NCBI GenBank assembly: GCA_947650285.1
Contig: CANTFL010000090.1
Span: 1,054,001-1,118,000 of the forward strand
Length of the DNA stretch: 64,000 nt
Direction: 5' to 3'
Origin: Hyaloperonospora brassicae
Taxonomy: Eukaryota; Oomycota; Peronosporomycetes; Peronosporales; Peronosporaceae
The notes under the pieces were generated by a model that was given only the letters and a program-made list of their open reading frames with translations, ran no database searches and was not told the origin of the DNA. Both the position numbers and the translations under genes were made by a program. Shown here piece by piece: positions 37,032 to 48,653 of the stretch (position 1 is its first letter; each line of letters starts with the position of its first letter).

Positions 37032-40000
37032 AACATAGCCGACATCAGGGAGTAAAACCAGCAATTTTCGAAAGGTGAATCGGTCTTACCAGCATCGTGT
37101 GAAAATTTAAACGATCAAACAACGATGCGACCATGATGTTTTGATGCCACGGTGATCTATTTGGTGATAATCATTTTTGCGATTATTTTTAATGTATACA
37201 AATTTTAAAATGAAATTCACGAATGCGAAATAAAGTTGGCAAAGATTATGCGTCGCAAACATCTTCTCAATCTACGTAAGACCGCTAGACATGCAGTCAA
37301 AAATACTTGATTGTGCCATTGCCGCTTAATTACCTGTTCAGAAAGGAATGCCTATGTAATTGTCAGCTATTATAGAAAGGGTTTTCTTACATATAATGCC
37401 CGACCCTCGTTATATGTTTATTGAACTTCAAATTGCCTTATCTATATGAAATATACAAGGACAATGTTTAATGGTCTGTTAACTACGTAGATCTTATATT
37501 TTATTTATTTTCAGAGATAGAAGACGTTGTGAACGAGGGCGCAGAATAGATTGTTCCAATGCATTTGATCTGACTTAATCAAAGAAGTAAGAGATAGGAA
37601 AATTCGTCTAGATCGTGACTGAATGTAAAAATCATGGAAGATGATAAACAGCAAAAAATATTTCTGCAAACAAAAATAGATTAATTTCGCCTTGTGTCTA
37701 ACGATCTCACAACCACCATTGCTATGTTTGAGTAAAGAAAATGCTTGATCGACTATTCTAAAGTAAAGAGCACTAGCGCGAAAGTTCGATCGGATGGATA
37801 CTCATAGATTGCGACTACAACATATCTATGGGTAGTCGTTGTTTAAAACAATTCCAGCGTGATAGTATCAAGCGATTGACGAAAATCAAGCAAGTTGTTT
37901 AACGTTGTCTGTAATTCTCATAGATGTCTCACATGATGGATAGAGATTGCACATAGTAATTACTAAGGCAATATTAGGGCAAATTGTACAGCGCCTGTAT
38001 TTCAGAATTTGTTTTTGCCCGAGTCGATGCTTACTAACGTCTATATGTACGTAATTAGCCTAAAAGCTGCGTGATCCACAGATAGTCTTTTTTTATATTA
38101 CGGTTAAATTATAGTAATTGTTGCCTAGGTGACTAGCCTCAAAATACATCTATTAAGCTTAAGTTGTATGTGTATTACATCATTTGCACTATGTTCTATG
38201 CATAACCAAATTGGGTGACAATGATGTGAGGGCATAAATCTAAAGGTCTTTACGTGCGTGGTTAGAATTTCCGAAAATGATTCGCCTCATTCAGAACTAT
38301 ATAGCGCTTAGTTACCCCAAAGAAACTTGCGCGACAATTTGTGACGCCGTACAATGTACTATAAAATCAGTGATTATACATGATAGGATACTAAAATGAC
38401 TGAAAAATTGGTCGCAAAGCATTACAGTGTGACAGCTTTATCAAGCGTCATTAGATGCGTGCGGCGCTTACAGACGTCAAACTTAAGCACCCGTGGCATC
38501 TATCGATCTTCGACATCTCAGCCGTATGATGACGTCTAACTATAATTTATAAATTGTAGTGAGTTATGCGCAGCGATTGATATAGAATAATTTGCTACTC
38601 CGTCTGGCAAAGCCGAAGATTTGTATTAGTCGACTTAAGCGTCTCGATATACTATAAGCTGTGTGAGTGTAGGTGGGCAGATGTATCTAACATCAGCCAC
38701 GTCACACGACTTGTCCTCAAAATAAAGGCTTTATATCTGGTTGAGTGCCAAGTGAGTGGTCGATAGTAAGATCCAAATTATAATGAATTAGGCGGTGAGA
38801 TGAGTTGAAGTTTGCGAAGTCCGACCAATCGGAGTTATATATAATTGCGGGTTGCGATTACTTTGAATGCACCACTTGAAACCATATTATCTGTAAAACC
38901 TACGCCTCGCTATGCAAAACAACCATTTCTTAAAAAGATTTAAAATTGTACAGGTAGATTACACGTAACACTGACATGTAAAAAATATACATTTTACACT
39001 GTTAACGCTGCACTACCTTTACTAACCACTCAAAAAAGAGCGCACGTAACCAACATATCCGTTCATGTCTTCGACAGGCATCATGCTAATGCGTGATGCT
39101 AATAATTAAATCTTTGCTTGGCGTTGCACTTTCCAGCGCTATTGAAGAAGCAGATAATCGACAAATGTATCGCGACAATATACTATGATCAATGTCTTAA
39201 GTCAATGTTAGCGATATGTTAGAAGTATAAAAATGCAATTTTCGGCAGAAATACTCCGCAATACTTACAAGGCGGCGCGTGTAAAATTTTAGATTTGTTA
39301 AACATCTTAGTTTCCATATAATCTAGAGTAGATTATGTGTTGTTTATTTTACGATCTACATCTCCTTTATTTCGCGATTAAAGCTATCTTAGGCTATGTA
39401 ATGGGACTATAATGTCGTCCGGACCTCCGTTGTTGTGAAGTGCATGGTGTTAGCACTCTTAATATAGCTTACAAAGTCTTTATTTTTTTCGGTATACGTT
39501 ACTCATGAAGAAAGGCAAGTGATTCAATATGCAGGCTAAATAGAAACAAAGAAACGGTAGCAGGTGTAGTCTATCCCCCAAGTATAAGGTGCTTCAAAAT
39601 ATTTTACATTATTTATTCTGTATTAAAAGGCAAAGAAAAATAAAGACCATGCATGAATCGGCGTGATTTTATTAGGTCCCTACGCTTAGCAAAACACCGC
39701 ATTAGTTCCGATATTTTTATGTAATAAATATAATGTTGACTTTATCTAACAAAATCAGCGCTAACAGATTTTCAGGAGGAATATGTAGAAGAAAAAAATC
39801 TTTTTATTTAGTGGTAAGTAATTTAATGTCATTGATTTTAAACAATATCAAAGCGCCGAATTGCGCCTAAGACTATAGAGCTCCATGACGTTTTTTTAAT
39901 ATTAACAAAATGAACTATGTAGCATCTATTAAGGCGAAATGCAATTCCTGAATGGCGACAGAGGAGCTCATGTCATCGCTTTATCTAACGACTCTTTAAT

Positions 40001-41284
40001 AATGTAATGCCTAATACATCCTAGTGTTATTTATAAAAAAGTCACTAGGAAATAATATAAGGAGAAGTCAGATTTATTTCTAACACCAAATGAATTAGGC
40101 TCTGGCATTATTTTTGGGACTTCGAGCTCTACTTACCTGATTGTGGCATACCCAATTTAATTGTTAGACAAAGCAAATATTTTGATCACCAATTAAATTT
40201 TAGATCTTTATCAACGTCAAATACATGTCATTTTGAAATGAGCAGTTATTAAGAATACGTCACGATCAACGTGAAAAAAATCCATATGGGATTGCATCAG
40301 AGTAACTTGTTAATTGATTTCTAATAACTCTTGTACAAGCAGGCTAACGAACTTTGATGTGACCTATTAAAACTACCTGTGCCACTATCATCGAACCTCT
40401 TACGTTACCTATGTTCTAACGCTGACAAGACTTCCCCATGTATAATGATAATCTATTTAGTGCGCTCGTATACACCGATCAGAGCCGGACCGATAGCGTC
40501 GGTTTCTACTTAATAGTCAAATTGATTGCTTACCTCAACTTGATACTAGGCAGGCTGCATCGTGGCGATGCATAGCTGGAAGCATCGTCGATCTACATGC
40601 TGTAGAAAAAACAAAGAATTGGTCCGCCAAATGTTTCGACTAATGCGACACTCATTAATGCCAAACGCCATATGATCCTATACTCTGCATATTTTGGCGG
40701 AAAGATAAACAAATATCCTTGGCTCCCACTATGGATCGATTTGAGATTTGACCGAGTTGATGGAAAGGTCCATCGTTGCCCGATCTATCGATAGCTATTA
40801 CATTTAAATACATACTCGAGTCCTAGAAGTCGGTGCAGGCAGCTTGTAAGGTGTATACATTATTATTTGGGTTAAATGTGCGAAAGAGAATTAAGTCGAC
40901 TCCACTGAAAGCATGTTTGCGTATACAAAGTCGATCTGACTAAGCTTTAGAATACTTTGAAGCAGGATAGTATGAATCGTCAACTACCTGACGCAATTTA
41001 TGTTATTCTTTATTTAAAAAGTATCTCATAATTGTGGAATGGTAAGAAGGATAAAATTATGTGCAGCTACATCGAATCATTATGACGGATTCTGTTGCAG
41101 ATGAAATATGTAAAAAACGATGTAGCATGTACAATCTCAAATTATATATTCTAAATATAGCTAGCTTTGTAAACGAGATGAGGTTTTAGGCTCGATGTTG
41201 GTAGGTCTCAAAACTGCGTGAGGAGACCCAAAGCAATCGTTGTGTGGGAATGCCTACTTATAGAGGGGTACTACGAAGCCGCGA
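37032..41284. other. AT-rich DNA without recognisable genes
   Basis: No frame long enough or structured enough to call, and no repeat recognised. GC content rises again after about 41.2 kb. Confidence 0.6.
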
Positions 41285-41815
41285 ATGGATTTTGACTTGC
41301 CTTGTGTATCTGCCGGCTTGCAAGTTCACTCTTCGGTAGACTTGGTGAAAGTGTCGGTCTCAGTCTTGATAGAGCAAGAATTATGTTGTCTTGAGTGGAT
41401 ATGCTTCACTCGGTGGGCCAGTAGGCAGACAATTAATCGACTCGGTCGAGCGTGGACTTACAACGATTTTTCAGAAAGCTTGTCACTCCTGGACTTTCCT
41501 TGTTACTTTAGGGTTCAAAACCATCTAGCCCTTTATCGTCTTTCTGAAGACGGAGCCGGGAAGCCGCTTTCAATAGTAGATCTTAGGGGTTGCTGCACGA
41601 CGAACCAACAAGCCAAAAAAATTCCTGGGGGCTACTTGCGCTTGGTCTTGCTACAGAATTGTCTCCAACGAGAAAGCTTAGCACAATCTTCCCCACAACA
41701 GGTGGGAAGACTTAATCAGTTCATTAAGGACGACGGAATCGTTGCAAGAAGATCGCAAAGTGTAATATTTATTACTTTCATATTCTATGACTCCGGCACT
41801 CTATCCTTGCCGTAG
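41285..41815 (+). other. 176-codon open frame, unrecognised
   Basis: Starts MDFDLPCVSAGLQVHSS and contains SLSLLDFPCYFRVQNHLALY and GGYLRLVLLQNCLQRESL. It lies at the edge where base composition changes from AT-rich to mixed. No signal peptide, known domain or upstream initiator is evident, and the antisense strand is stop-rich. It could be a remnant of a transposon gene or a chance frame. Confidence 0.2.
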
Positions 41816-41874
41816 AACAAAATCTTGATTTGACTGATCAGGCGTAAGTTATCCTTAAGAGGCAATAAACCCAA

Positions 41875-41996
41875 CTTGAGGGACCCGAGGTCCGCTGTAA
41901 GGAACCCGGGGTCCAACATTACGTCCCCGAGGTCCACCTTGAGGTTTAAAGGTCCACCTTGAGGGACCGGACTCTACTATGAGGGCTCGTGGTCCA
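41875..41996. repeat. 20-21-bp tandem repeat, six diverged units
   Basis: Units such as CTTGAGGGACCCGAGGTCCG, CTGTAAGGAACCCGGGGTCC and CCTTGAGGTTTAAAGGTCCA follow one another with a 20-21-bp period. Confidence 0.75.
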
Positions 41997-43325
41997 ATCC
42001 TTTCAGTACCACTATAACGGTACTATTCCCACGGTCCCCACGTCACTTGGTCACGTCGTTGGTCTCCTTAACCGAACCTCTCGCCCCCAGTGTCCTCTTT
42101 CTTTCCGGCGCCCCTACCTGGTGTGCGACTCCTTATCTTTTCCATCGCTAGCTTCCTGGGTCACTATTTCGATCTATAGTTAAATTTTACTCGCTGTCGT
42201 TTTTGGCATTGCAAAGATCCATTGGTCTAGTTCTAGTAAACGCTGAGGATATTATAGACATTGCAATAGGTGTTTTCGTTTTTAGCTAAGCCTATAATAG
42301 CTTCTGATTGTAGTCCGCATAATGAACTATCTCGACATCCTAGTCTAAGGTAATGGCAAGATACAAAAAAATTCTATTTTGGCTAAGCCAAGACGATTCT
42401 TTTTCATGTATTCTATCACAAGGACCGCTATTGGGAGAGGGTCGTTTTGCATAGCACATAAAAGTCTATTTAACTCTTAGATTTTAGTACAAATTCTCAT
42501 TCTTGCCCTGGCGATATAGATGGATTCTATTGTCGCATGCAATACGCCTGATTAGGCGGAGCACAGGTACGGATAAGCTAAAAAGATAAAAAGAATTATA
42601 TATGTGGGGAAGGCATCATTAATGGATGCACTGCACGTAAGCACGTGTTCTATTGCTGTAACGAAGCAAACTTGTACATCGCCATCGTGACCCGCTGGTA
42701 CTTAGCTAGGATCATACCCGTCTTATAGGCTAATTCTACCTCATAAATTAAAGTGAAGAAGTTTTCCCAATGTAATGAGGTCTTTTTTGTTGTAAGGTTT
42801 GATGTCCAACTTCACTCGACGAGGCAAAATCCCTTTGTTTAACACTGACACGAAGCGTTAGGCATAACCAACGCCATTTGGTGTTGGATTTGCCTTAATA
42901 TGTAGTTTCTTATCGCAGGATTGTCTCTACACGTGCTTACAACGCCCTCGGGATTTAGCCGTAAACATTTTCAGATGAGACGGGTTTACAGCCGTAATAG
43001 CTTATCAAGCACTACCTTTTGATCTCGGAGAGAGAAGAGGATTGTTCCATCCTCACAGAGGATCAGTCTTTACAGACTAATGACAAGATTGACTACAAGC
43101 GCTACCTTGTGTAGAGGATCCGGTACAGCTCTTCGTATTAGATAGGGTTTTCTAGTCAGCGAGCAATTTAGTGTTGTACAACAAAGCGACTCGACAGGCA
43201 AACGAGCTAAGAGTATAAGTCCTAAATCGGGGGTCATAACGATTTACTAGATTAACTGCACAATGTGCACAGAAGCCTATGCCTGACCCACTCCAATATT
43301 TATATCAAGCCTGAGACACTTAAGA
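41997..43325. other. no gene recognised
   Basis: Mixed base composition, short frames only, no repeat boundary identified up to the Ty3 LTR at 43326. Confidence 0.5.
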
Positions 43326-43738
43326 TGTGACGGGGCACACCCTTACGTGAACTCAACGCAAGGGTATCGTGCACCGACAAGCGTACACGAGGCAACCGAG
43401 GAAGCGGTAGGTAAGACAGAGGCAACACTGTCTTAGGGAAAAGTAGAACTGTAGTATTAATATAATTAATTCTTTAATCACTGTCTATCTGTTTGACTTA
43501 ACTTAATTATACTTATCTAACTGAATGTATGACGACGTCTACTCACCACTCATTGCGCGCATCTTGCGGCGATTGGTGGGTTGATATCGTCAAGATATCA
43601 ACCAATGAGCAGACTCTTTGGTCGACCCATCAATATCACCACTATTGGTGATATTGTTATAAGAATATTCAACATAATATTCTTTATTGTCATTATCTCT
43701 CAAATGACAATTTCCATGTAACGGGCTGTCCCGTTACA
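43326..43738 (-). repeat. 3' LTR of the Ty3 element
   Basis: 413 bp, TG...CA on both strands, 98 percent identical to 50956-51368. It ends with the hairpin TGTAACGGG-CTGT-CCCGTTACA and contains others (GGTTGATAT...ATATCAACC, AATATCACC...GGTGATATT). Confidence 0.95.
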
Positions 43739-43750
43739 TCACCTCCCCTT
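43739..43750 (-). promoter_or_regulatory. polypurine tract of the Ty3 element
   Basis: On the minus strand AAGGGGAGGTGA lies directly before the 3' LTR start TGTAACGGG. This is the expected position and composition for plus-strand DNA priming. Confidence 0.8.
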
Positions 43751-43838
43751 AACTGATAGTCACAGTGTGACTATCAAAAATATGGCGGCCACCCGTTGGG
43801 CACCAGTGGGACTGGGAGCACTTGTTGGGTCCGTTCCA

Positions 43839-43846
43839 TTCACTTT
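43839..43846 (+). promoter_or_regulatory. candidate initiator of the antisense gene
   Basis: TTCACTTT (within CCATTCACTTTTCACCC) fits the oomycete initiator YTCANTYY. It lies 23 bp upstream of an ATG at 43870, about 100 bp inside the LTR, and points against the retrotransposon. Confidence 0.4.
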
Positions 43847-43869
43847 TCACCCGACCTCGCATAGTTAAC

Positions 43870-45476
43870 ATGTCTATGCGGGGTGACTCAAGACACGCAC
43901 AGCCCGCTGCTGTGCCAGCCTCTGCGGCAGACGATTCGTCGTCTGCTGCTGGTTCTCCACCTGCAGCAACAGTTGCTGCAGGTGCACGCGGTATCACACT
44001 GCGTTCGCATGATGGCCCAGACATAGGGGTCATCTATTCTGGAGGGTCAGACGTGTCTGACTCGGAAAAACCTTTGGAGGCATCGCGTTCACCTGCGATG
44101 CCTCATCCATCCACGACACTGCCGGACGTACGGACTCGTGACATGCGTAACAGTCTGTTTGGCAGTGATGATGAATCTGATGATGAGTATGATTGCTCAT
44201 CACCGCGATCAACTCGTGCTCCTTCACACGAGCGACTTGACGATGGTGCAAGCCATCGTCATACTGACAACCGTGGTACCGACAAGGGTACCACTGTGAA
44301 GCGTGATGAGCTGAAGCCGTGGCGTTTGCCCGAACGACTCATCAATGGCTTGTCTCACGAGACAGGCCAACACCATCGAATACCCTTATTCGATGCAACC
44401 GAGCTTCACGGCTTGAGTTCCAGCGCGAATAACTTTCGTCGCTGAAGAAGACTTTTATCTCGATGTCTTCCTTAAGACATCGATGGTACAACGGCAACCA
44501 AAAGCGTGACAAAGCATCGCTTTTGGCTGCGTGGAACGCGTTCGTCCAAAACGTAAAGAATTTTGGACGAGAAGGGTGGCTCAAGAAACTTGAGGCAACA
44601 CGCCTGAGGTTCGAACGGCGAACGCCAACCGGTGCTAGGTACCGGTTGCATTGTTTGTCGAGTGAGGCAGGCATTCCTTGCCTCACATGGGGAGATCCTT
44701 GTGCGAGTTGTGTTGACAACTCGCAGCGTGCACATAGGGATGTGTACTCCCTAAATTCGCCCTGGGGAAGGGCACACCTCTCGGAGTGAGATGCGTGACG
44801 CGATTGCAAACTTGCAATCCGTCTACAAGCGCCTAGGGCGCGTGTTTACCGATGGGCCCCAGGACTCAATCGGATGGGTCTCGTCATACTGGTGGACGAG
44901 ACCTTCAACGTCCATCAACAGCTGAGAGCGGGGCTCCCAGCTGTTCCAAGAAGGTGGATACCCCCGCCACTGGACGAGGTAGCTCGTCCTTGATCCTGAA
45001 TCGTCACGTTGATTCAAGATACGCTCCACTAGAAAGCGTTGATCACCGTGAGCATCCACCAAAGGATGTGGTGGAGGAGGAAAGACCTCCTCCAGATGAT
45101 TCGGCTCACCATCTCGACCCTTACGAGATGGATCGCGCAATCGATGAATTGCGCGATGACTTGAAGCACGAGCGCGATCGGCGCTACGCTTTGACTGATA
45201 CCGTGCGGAAGAACCGCAAGGATCACGAGGCTGATCGGGCGAGGGACCGCGCCGATTATGCCACGGCGCAGCTTCAGGTCGAGCGGGATGTCCGCTCCCT
45301 ATTCGGCGAGCTGGCGACAGCTCGCGGGGAGATATCTCGGTTGAAGTTCCGAGGTATCATATCTGCGCGACCAGACGGATCGTCTGGAGCGCGAACGCAA
45401 AGACTTGATGGATGTTCTTGAACGTGGGGGCTATCTTCATCGGAAGAAGAAGGCTCGTACTGACAGTACGACCTAA
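43870..45476 (+). pseudogene. putative antisense accessory gene of the Ty3 element (coiled-coil protein)
   Basis: Opposite the 3' part of the element, consecutive plus-strand frames read as one protein broken by four frame changes. Part 1 (43870-44445, open from MSMRGDSRHAQPAAVPA) is Ser/Ala/Asp-rich with an acidic patch (FGSDDESDDEYD). Part 2 (to 44789) contains SLRHRWYN, FGREGWLKKLEATRLRFERR and a Cys-rich YRLHCLSSEAGIPCL...CASC. A short Trp-rich part follows (44791-44925). The last part (44852-45421) ends in a long charged helix (MDRAIDELRDDLKHERDRR). After one more shift it continues as DQTDRLERERKDLMDVLERG, basic KKKAR, and a stop at 45474. Continuation of heptad-like coiled coil across the last frame break argues that this strand was under selection. 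It overlaps the integrase tail and chromodomain tail-to-tail. Function unknown. Confidence 0.5.
44823..45140 (-). pseudogene. chromodomain at the pol C-terminus
   Basis: Minus-strand frame with a clear chromodomain: QRFLVERILNQRDDSG, then [18 protein letters not shown] and a C-terminal helix ([14 protein letters not shown]). Chromodomains bind methylated histone tails and steer integration of chromoviruses to heterochromatin. The aromatic positions (F, W, Y) are present. The frame ends at 44823. It is out of frame with the integrase by at least one shift. The opposite strand carries part of the antisense gene. Confidence 0.88.
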
Positions 45477-46110
45477 GCCTCCCCACGTAAAACGTAGGAT
45501 GCGTGCGCATCCTACGTGGCAATTCGAGTGTGTATGCATTGCCCTTGCGATGCAACACTCGAAATGGCCCAATGTACTTCGGAAGTAGTTTACTACTGCC
45601 GACACTAGTGACTGCATGTCCAGGTAGGTTTACCGTAGACAGTAGTACTAGGTCGTTAACCTTAAATGAAAGAACATTTGCTCTTCCATTCTTGTCTGCG
45701 TTCCGTTTCTGGACGGTCCACCGCGTTTGCGATGGAGTCCTGAACGAAACGGACTACCGCTTCTCGAGTCAGCAGGAAGTTCTCTGCTGACTCTTTGTTT
45801 TGTCTGGCAGTGCGCTTCGTGCGCACTGCTAAGAGATTGTTCTCTTCTTCAGCGAGGTTGTCTTCTTCCTCGCTGACATAATCGTTGGCGATGCTGAATA
45901 TACCAGCATCGTCATCATCATCCGAATCAATAATAGCGTCTTCGCTATTATTGAGATGATCTTCTTCATCGATGTCGACTTGATCGACATCGGCATCATA
46001 CGTGACGACGTTTGCGTCGACACGTGATGAGCAAGAGCCAAAACGGTTTTTGCTCGAGCGAGTCCCTCCCCCCTTATCCAAGAGTCACACTCTAGAAGGG
46101 CGGGCACACG
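45274..46110 (-). pseudogene. integrase C-terminal region with an acidic insert
   Basis: Two frames follow the catalytic core. The first (46081-45662) begins GGGTRSS, carries a strongly acidic segment (DVDQVDIDEEDHLN, DSDDDDDAG, SEEEDNLAEEENN), then NFLLTREAVVRFVQDSIANA, typical of gypsy pol downstream of the core. The second (45558-45274) starts HRKGNAYTLELPRRMRTHPT and FYVGRLRSY, the conserved integrase C-terminal fold. The joins need frame changes near 46.1 kb and near 45.6 kb. Confidence 0.8.
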
Positions 46111-47262
46111 TGGATGGCGTAAACCATTCACGTAAAACGGTGTGTTCTGTGTTAAAGCATGCACCGAATTGTTGATGGCGAATTCCACCATGGGTAGAAA
46201 TTCGCTCCAACTCGAAAACGAGTGGACATTTCCTCGAAGGATCTCTTCGAGGACACGGTTCGCGCGTTCCGTCTGACCATCTGTTTTGGGATGGTCAGAA
46301 GTAGACATCGTCAACCGTGTTCCGAGAGAACGGAAAACGGTTTGCCAAAATTCCGCCGTGAATCGAGGGTTGCGGTCGGATACGAGTTCACGGGGTAACC
46401 CGTGGAGTCTAAAGACCGTGTCAAGAAAGACACGAGCACAACCTTGAGCCTTGATCGACTCGGGTACAGCAGCAAGATGCACCATCTTGCTGAACCGGTC
46501 AACAAACACAAGAATACCATTATTCTTGTGAGCGTCTTCGGGAAACCCGAAGACGAAGTCCATTGAAACGGACTGCCAGCACTCTGCCGGAACAGGCAGA
46601 GGTTGCAATGGTGCACGGGATGAAGGACTAGGCTTCACCCGTTGACAAACCTCGCAAGCACGTATGTACTTGCGTACAAACTGATACTGGCGTGGCCAGT
46701 AAAAGTCACGACTTACCGTGAGGTAAGTCTTTTCTCTACCACGATGGCCGCTTGTTGGGGCATCGTGACACTCGTACATGATGCGTAAACGCAAATCATC
46801 ATGAGCGGGGATGACGACACGAGGCGTGTCGCTGGCAACAGCTATATAATACCGCAACCCGTTGCGTGTCGTATACCGATCCGAGGAGGATCGGTACAAA
46901 GCCGGTAAATATTCTAATGATTCACTGGATGGATTCAACAGATGATTTATCAATCGCAGAAGATCCATATCTTCTGCGTATGCCTTTCGTACGTCGTCAA
47001 GTAAGCTTGACGACGGAATACTGGCTGTCAGTGTCGCAACAGTGGGCTTATCCTCACTGTTAGATTGTGCGTCCGGCTCGATATCGGGCCGGCCCGAAAG
47101 CGCATCAGCGACGACGTTTAGTCGTCCTGGTTTATACTCCACGGAGAAGTTGTACTCCGCGAAGAAAGACAGCCACCTCGCCATTCTCTGCGAGAGGTGT
47201 GGGCTGTTTACGGCCGTGCGTAGTGACGCATGGTCCGTGTATACACTTGAACGGTCTATCAC
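45829..47262 (-). pseudogene. RNase H end and integrase core
   Basis: A 477-codon frame starts in the RNase H tail (YTDHASLRTAVNSPHLSQRM, ARWLSFFAEYNFSVEYKPG) and continues into integrase. The zinc-binding HHCC module is visible (ECHDAPTSGHRG ... RACEVCQRVK). Catalytic residues sit in SMDFVFGF, LVSDRNPRF and KTDGQTERANRVLEE. It is joined to the preceding RT frame by a shift near 47.24 kb. After about 46.08 kb the frame is read through acidic-insert DNA in the wrong phase (basic, Ser/Met-rich tail), so the last ~85 codons are not authentic. Confidence 0.92.
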
Positions 47263-48416
47263 CCAAGAGATAGACGCGAAACTTAGCCAGTGCGTATTTC
47301 ATGGCAAGGAGTTCCTTGTCATGCACTGGGTAATTGCGCTCAGCTGCTTGCAGCTGACGCGACTGATAACAGATGACGCGCTCTGCGCCATCTGCATCAA
47401 ACTGCATTAACGCACAGCCGATTGCAAAATCGCTGGCGTCACAGACCACATGAAATGGTCTGTCCTGATCTGCAATCGCCAAGATCGGCGATTGCATCAA
47501 GCTTCGCTTGATACCTTCAAAGGAACGCTGGCACTCAGCATTCCATGACCACTTGACATTTTTCTTGAGTAAACAAGAAAGATGAACAGTCATCTCGGCG
47601 TAGTTGCGCGAGTACTTGTGCAAGTACGCCGCTAGTCCAAGGAACTTCCTAAGTCCCTTGACATCGACTGGCACTGTCCAGTCGGTGATAGCCTTGACCT
47701 TTTCGGGATCAGGGCGTACGCCGTGTTTACCCACGATGCACCCAAGAAGTGGTATTTCGCTAGCCGCGAATATACACTTCTTGAGGTTGGCGTACAACTT
47801 ATGCTGGCGCATAAGTTGAAGGACCTGACGAACGTGAGTTCTGTGAACTTCAACGTCCGTCTTTCCGTCCATAGCCCGACTATGGACGAACAAATCGTCG
47901 AAGTAACTCGGTGCGAAATTCACGCACCGGTCTCGACAGATTTGTAACACATCTGTTGAACGTTGCAGGGGCATTGCTCAGCCCCTTTGGCATCACTAGC
48001 CACTCCCACAGCATACCGCTGGGGTTGCTCACTGCTGTGTACGGGATGTCCCGTTCACGCGTGAGGATCTGATAGAATCCATCCATCAGATCCATGGACG
48101 AGAAGATCGTACTCTTTGACATACCATCTATGATTACGTCCTTCCTCGGTATCGGCGTCTGAGCCGGTACCGTTGCAGCATTCAAATTGTTGAATGCGTG
48201 CACTATCCGCCATCCTCCTGTGGCCTTTCGCACACAGAAGGTCGGAGAACTGTGAGGGGATGTTGATTCCCTCATATGGCCCGCTGCTAAGCGATCGGCA
48301 AAGAACTTGTCGATAGCTAGTATTTGTCCACGAGGCATTGGCCACTGCTTCATGACACAGTACTTCGAGCCCAGTCTGATCTCGATCTCGTGTCGAGTTC
48401 CTTTTTCCTTAGGCAA
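47132..48416 (-). pseudogene. reverse transcriptase and RNase H
   Basis: RT begins in a frame to 47880 with SPHSSPTFCVRKATGGWRIV and MDLMDGFYQILTRERDIPYT, then WEWLVMPKGLSNAPATFNRC. It shifts frame near 47.96 kb and continues with the catalytic box SYFDDLFVHSRAMDG (YFDD at 47894-47905), then CIFAASEIPLLGCIVGKHGV and RKFLGLAAYLHKYSRNYAE. RNase H follows (PFHVVCDASDFAIGCALMQF, SRQLQAAERNYPVHDKELLA). All RT and RNase H landmarks are present, but the frame break prevents a single product. Confidence 0.93.
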
Positions 48417-48653
48417 CTCGCAAGGTACGGATTCAGGGAATGACGTCCTTGAATTCGATCAAATCCTTATACAAAGGATTTGCCTGAAGTGACTCCCAGG
48501 ATTGAGACGTGTGTCGCTCAATCCGAGTCTTCTCATCGAGGACACTTTCGTCCATCGTTGAGCTGCTGAGAACCCGTCTCAGTTCTCAGCAAATACTGTT
48601 GCCGACCGATTATTGGCCACATACTCATTCTCTGTAACGAGTATGCAGATCTG

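Noticed and set aside
36716..37045. 109-codon minus-strand frame
   Set aside because: Runs through the SINE and its target duplications; composition follows the GC-rich repeat.
44342..44809. 155-codon minus-strand frame near the Ty3 3' end
   Set aside because: Lies beyond the chromodomain stop and lacks recognisable motifs, whereas the plus strand is more protein-like here.
45829..46080. Basic, Met/Ser-rich tail of the integrase frame
   Set aside because: Wrong-phase reading of the acidic insert, which is protein-like in the other frame.
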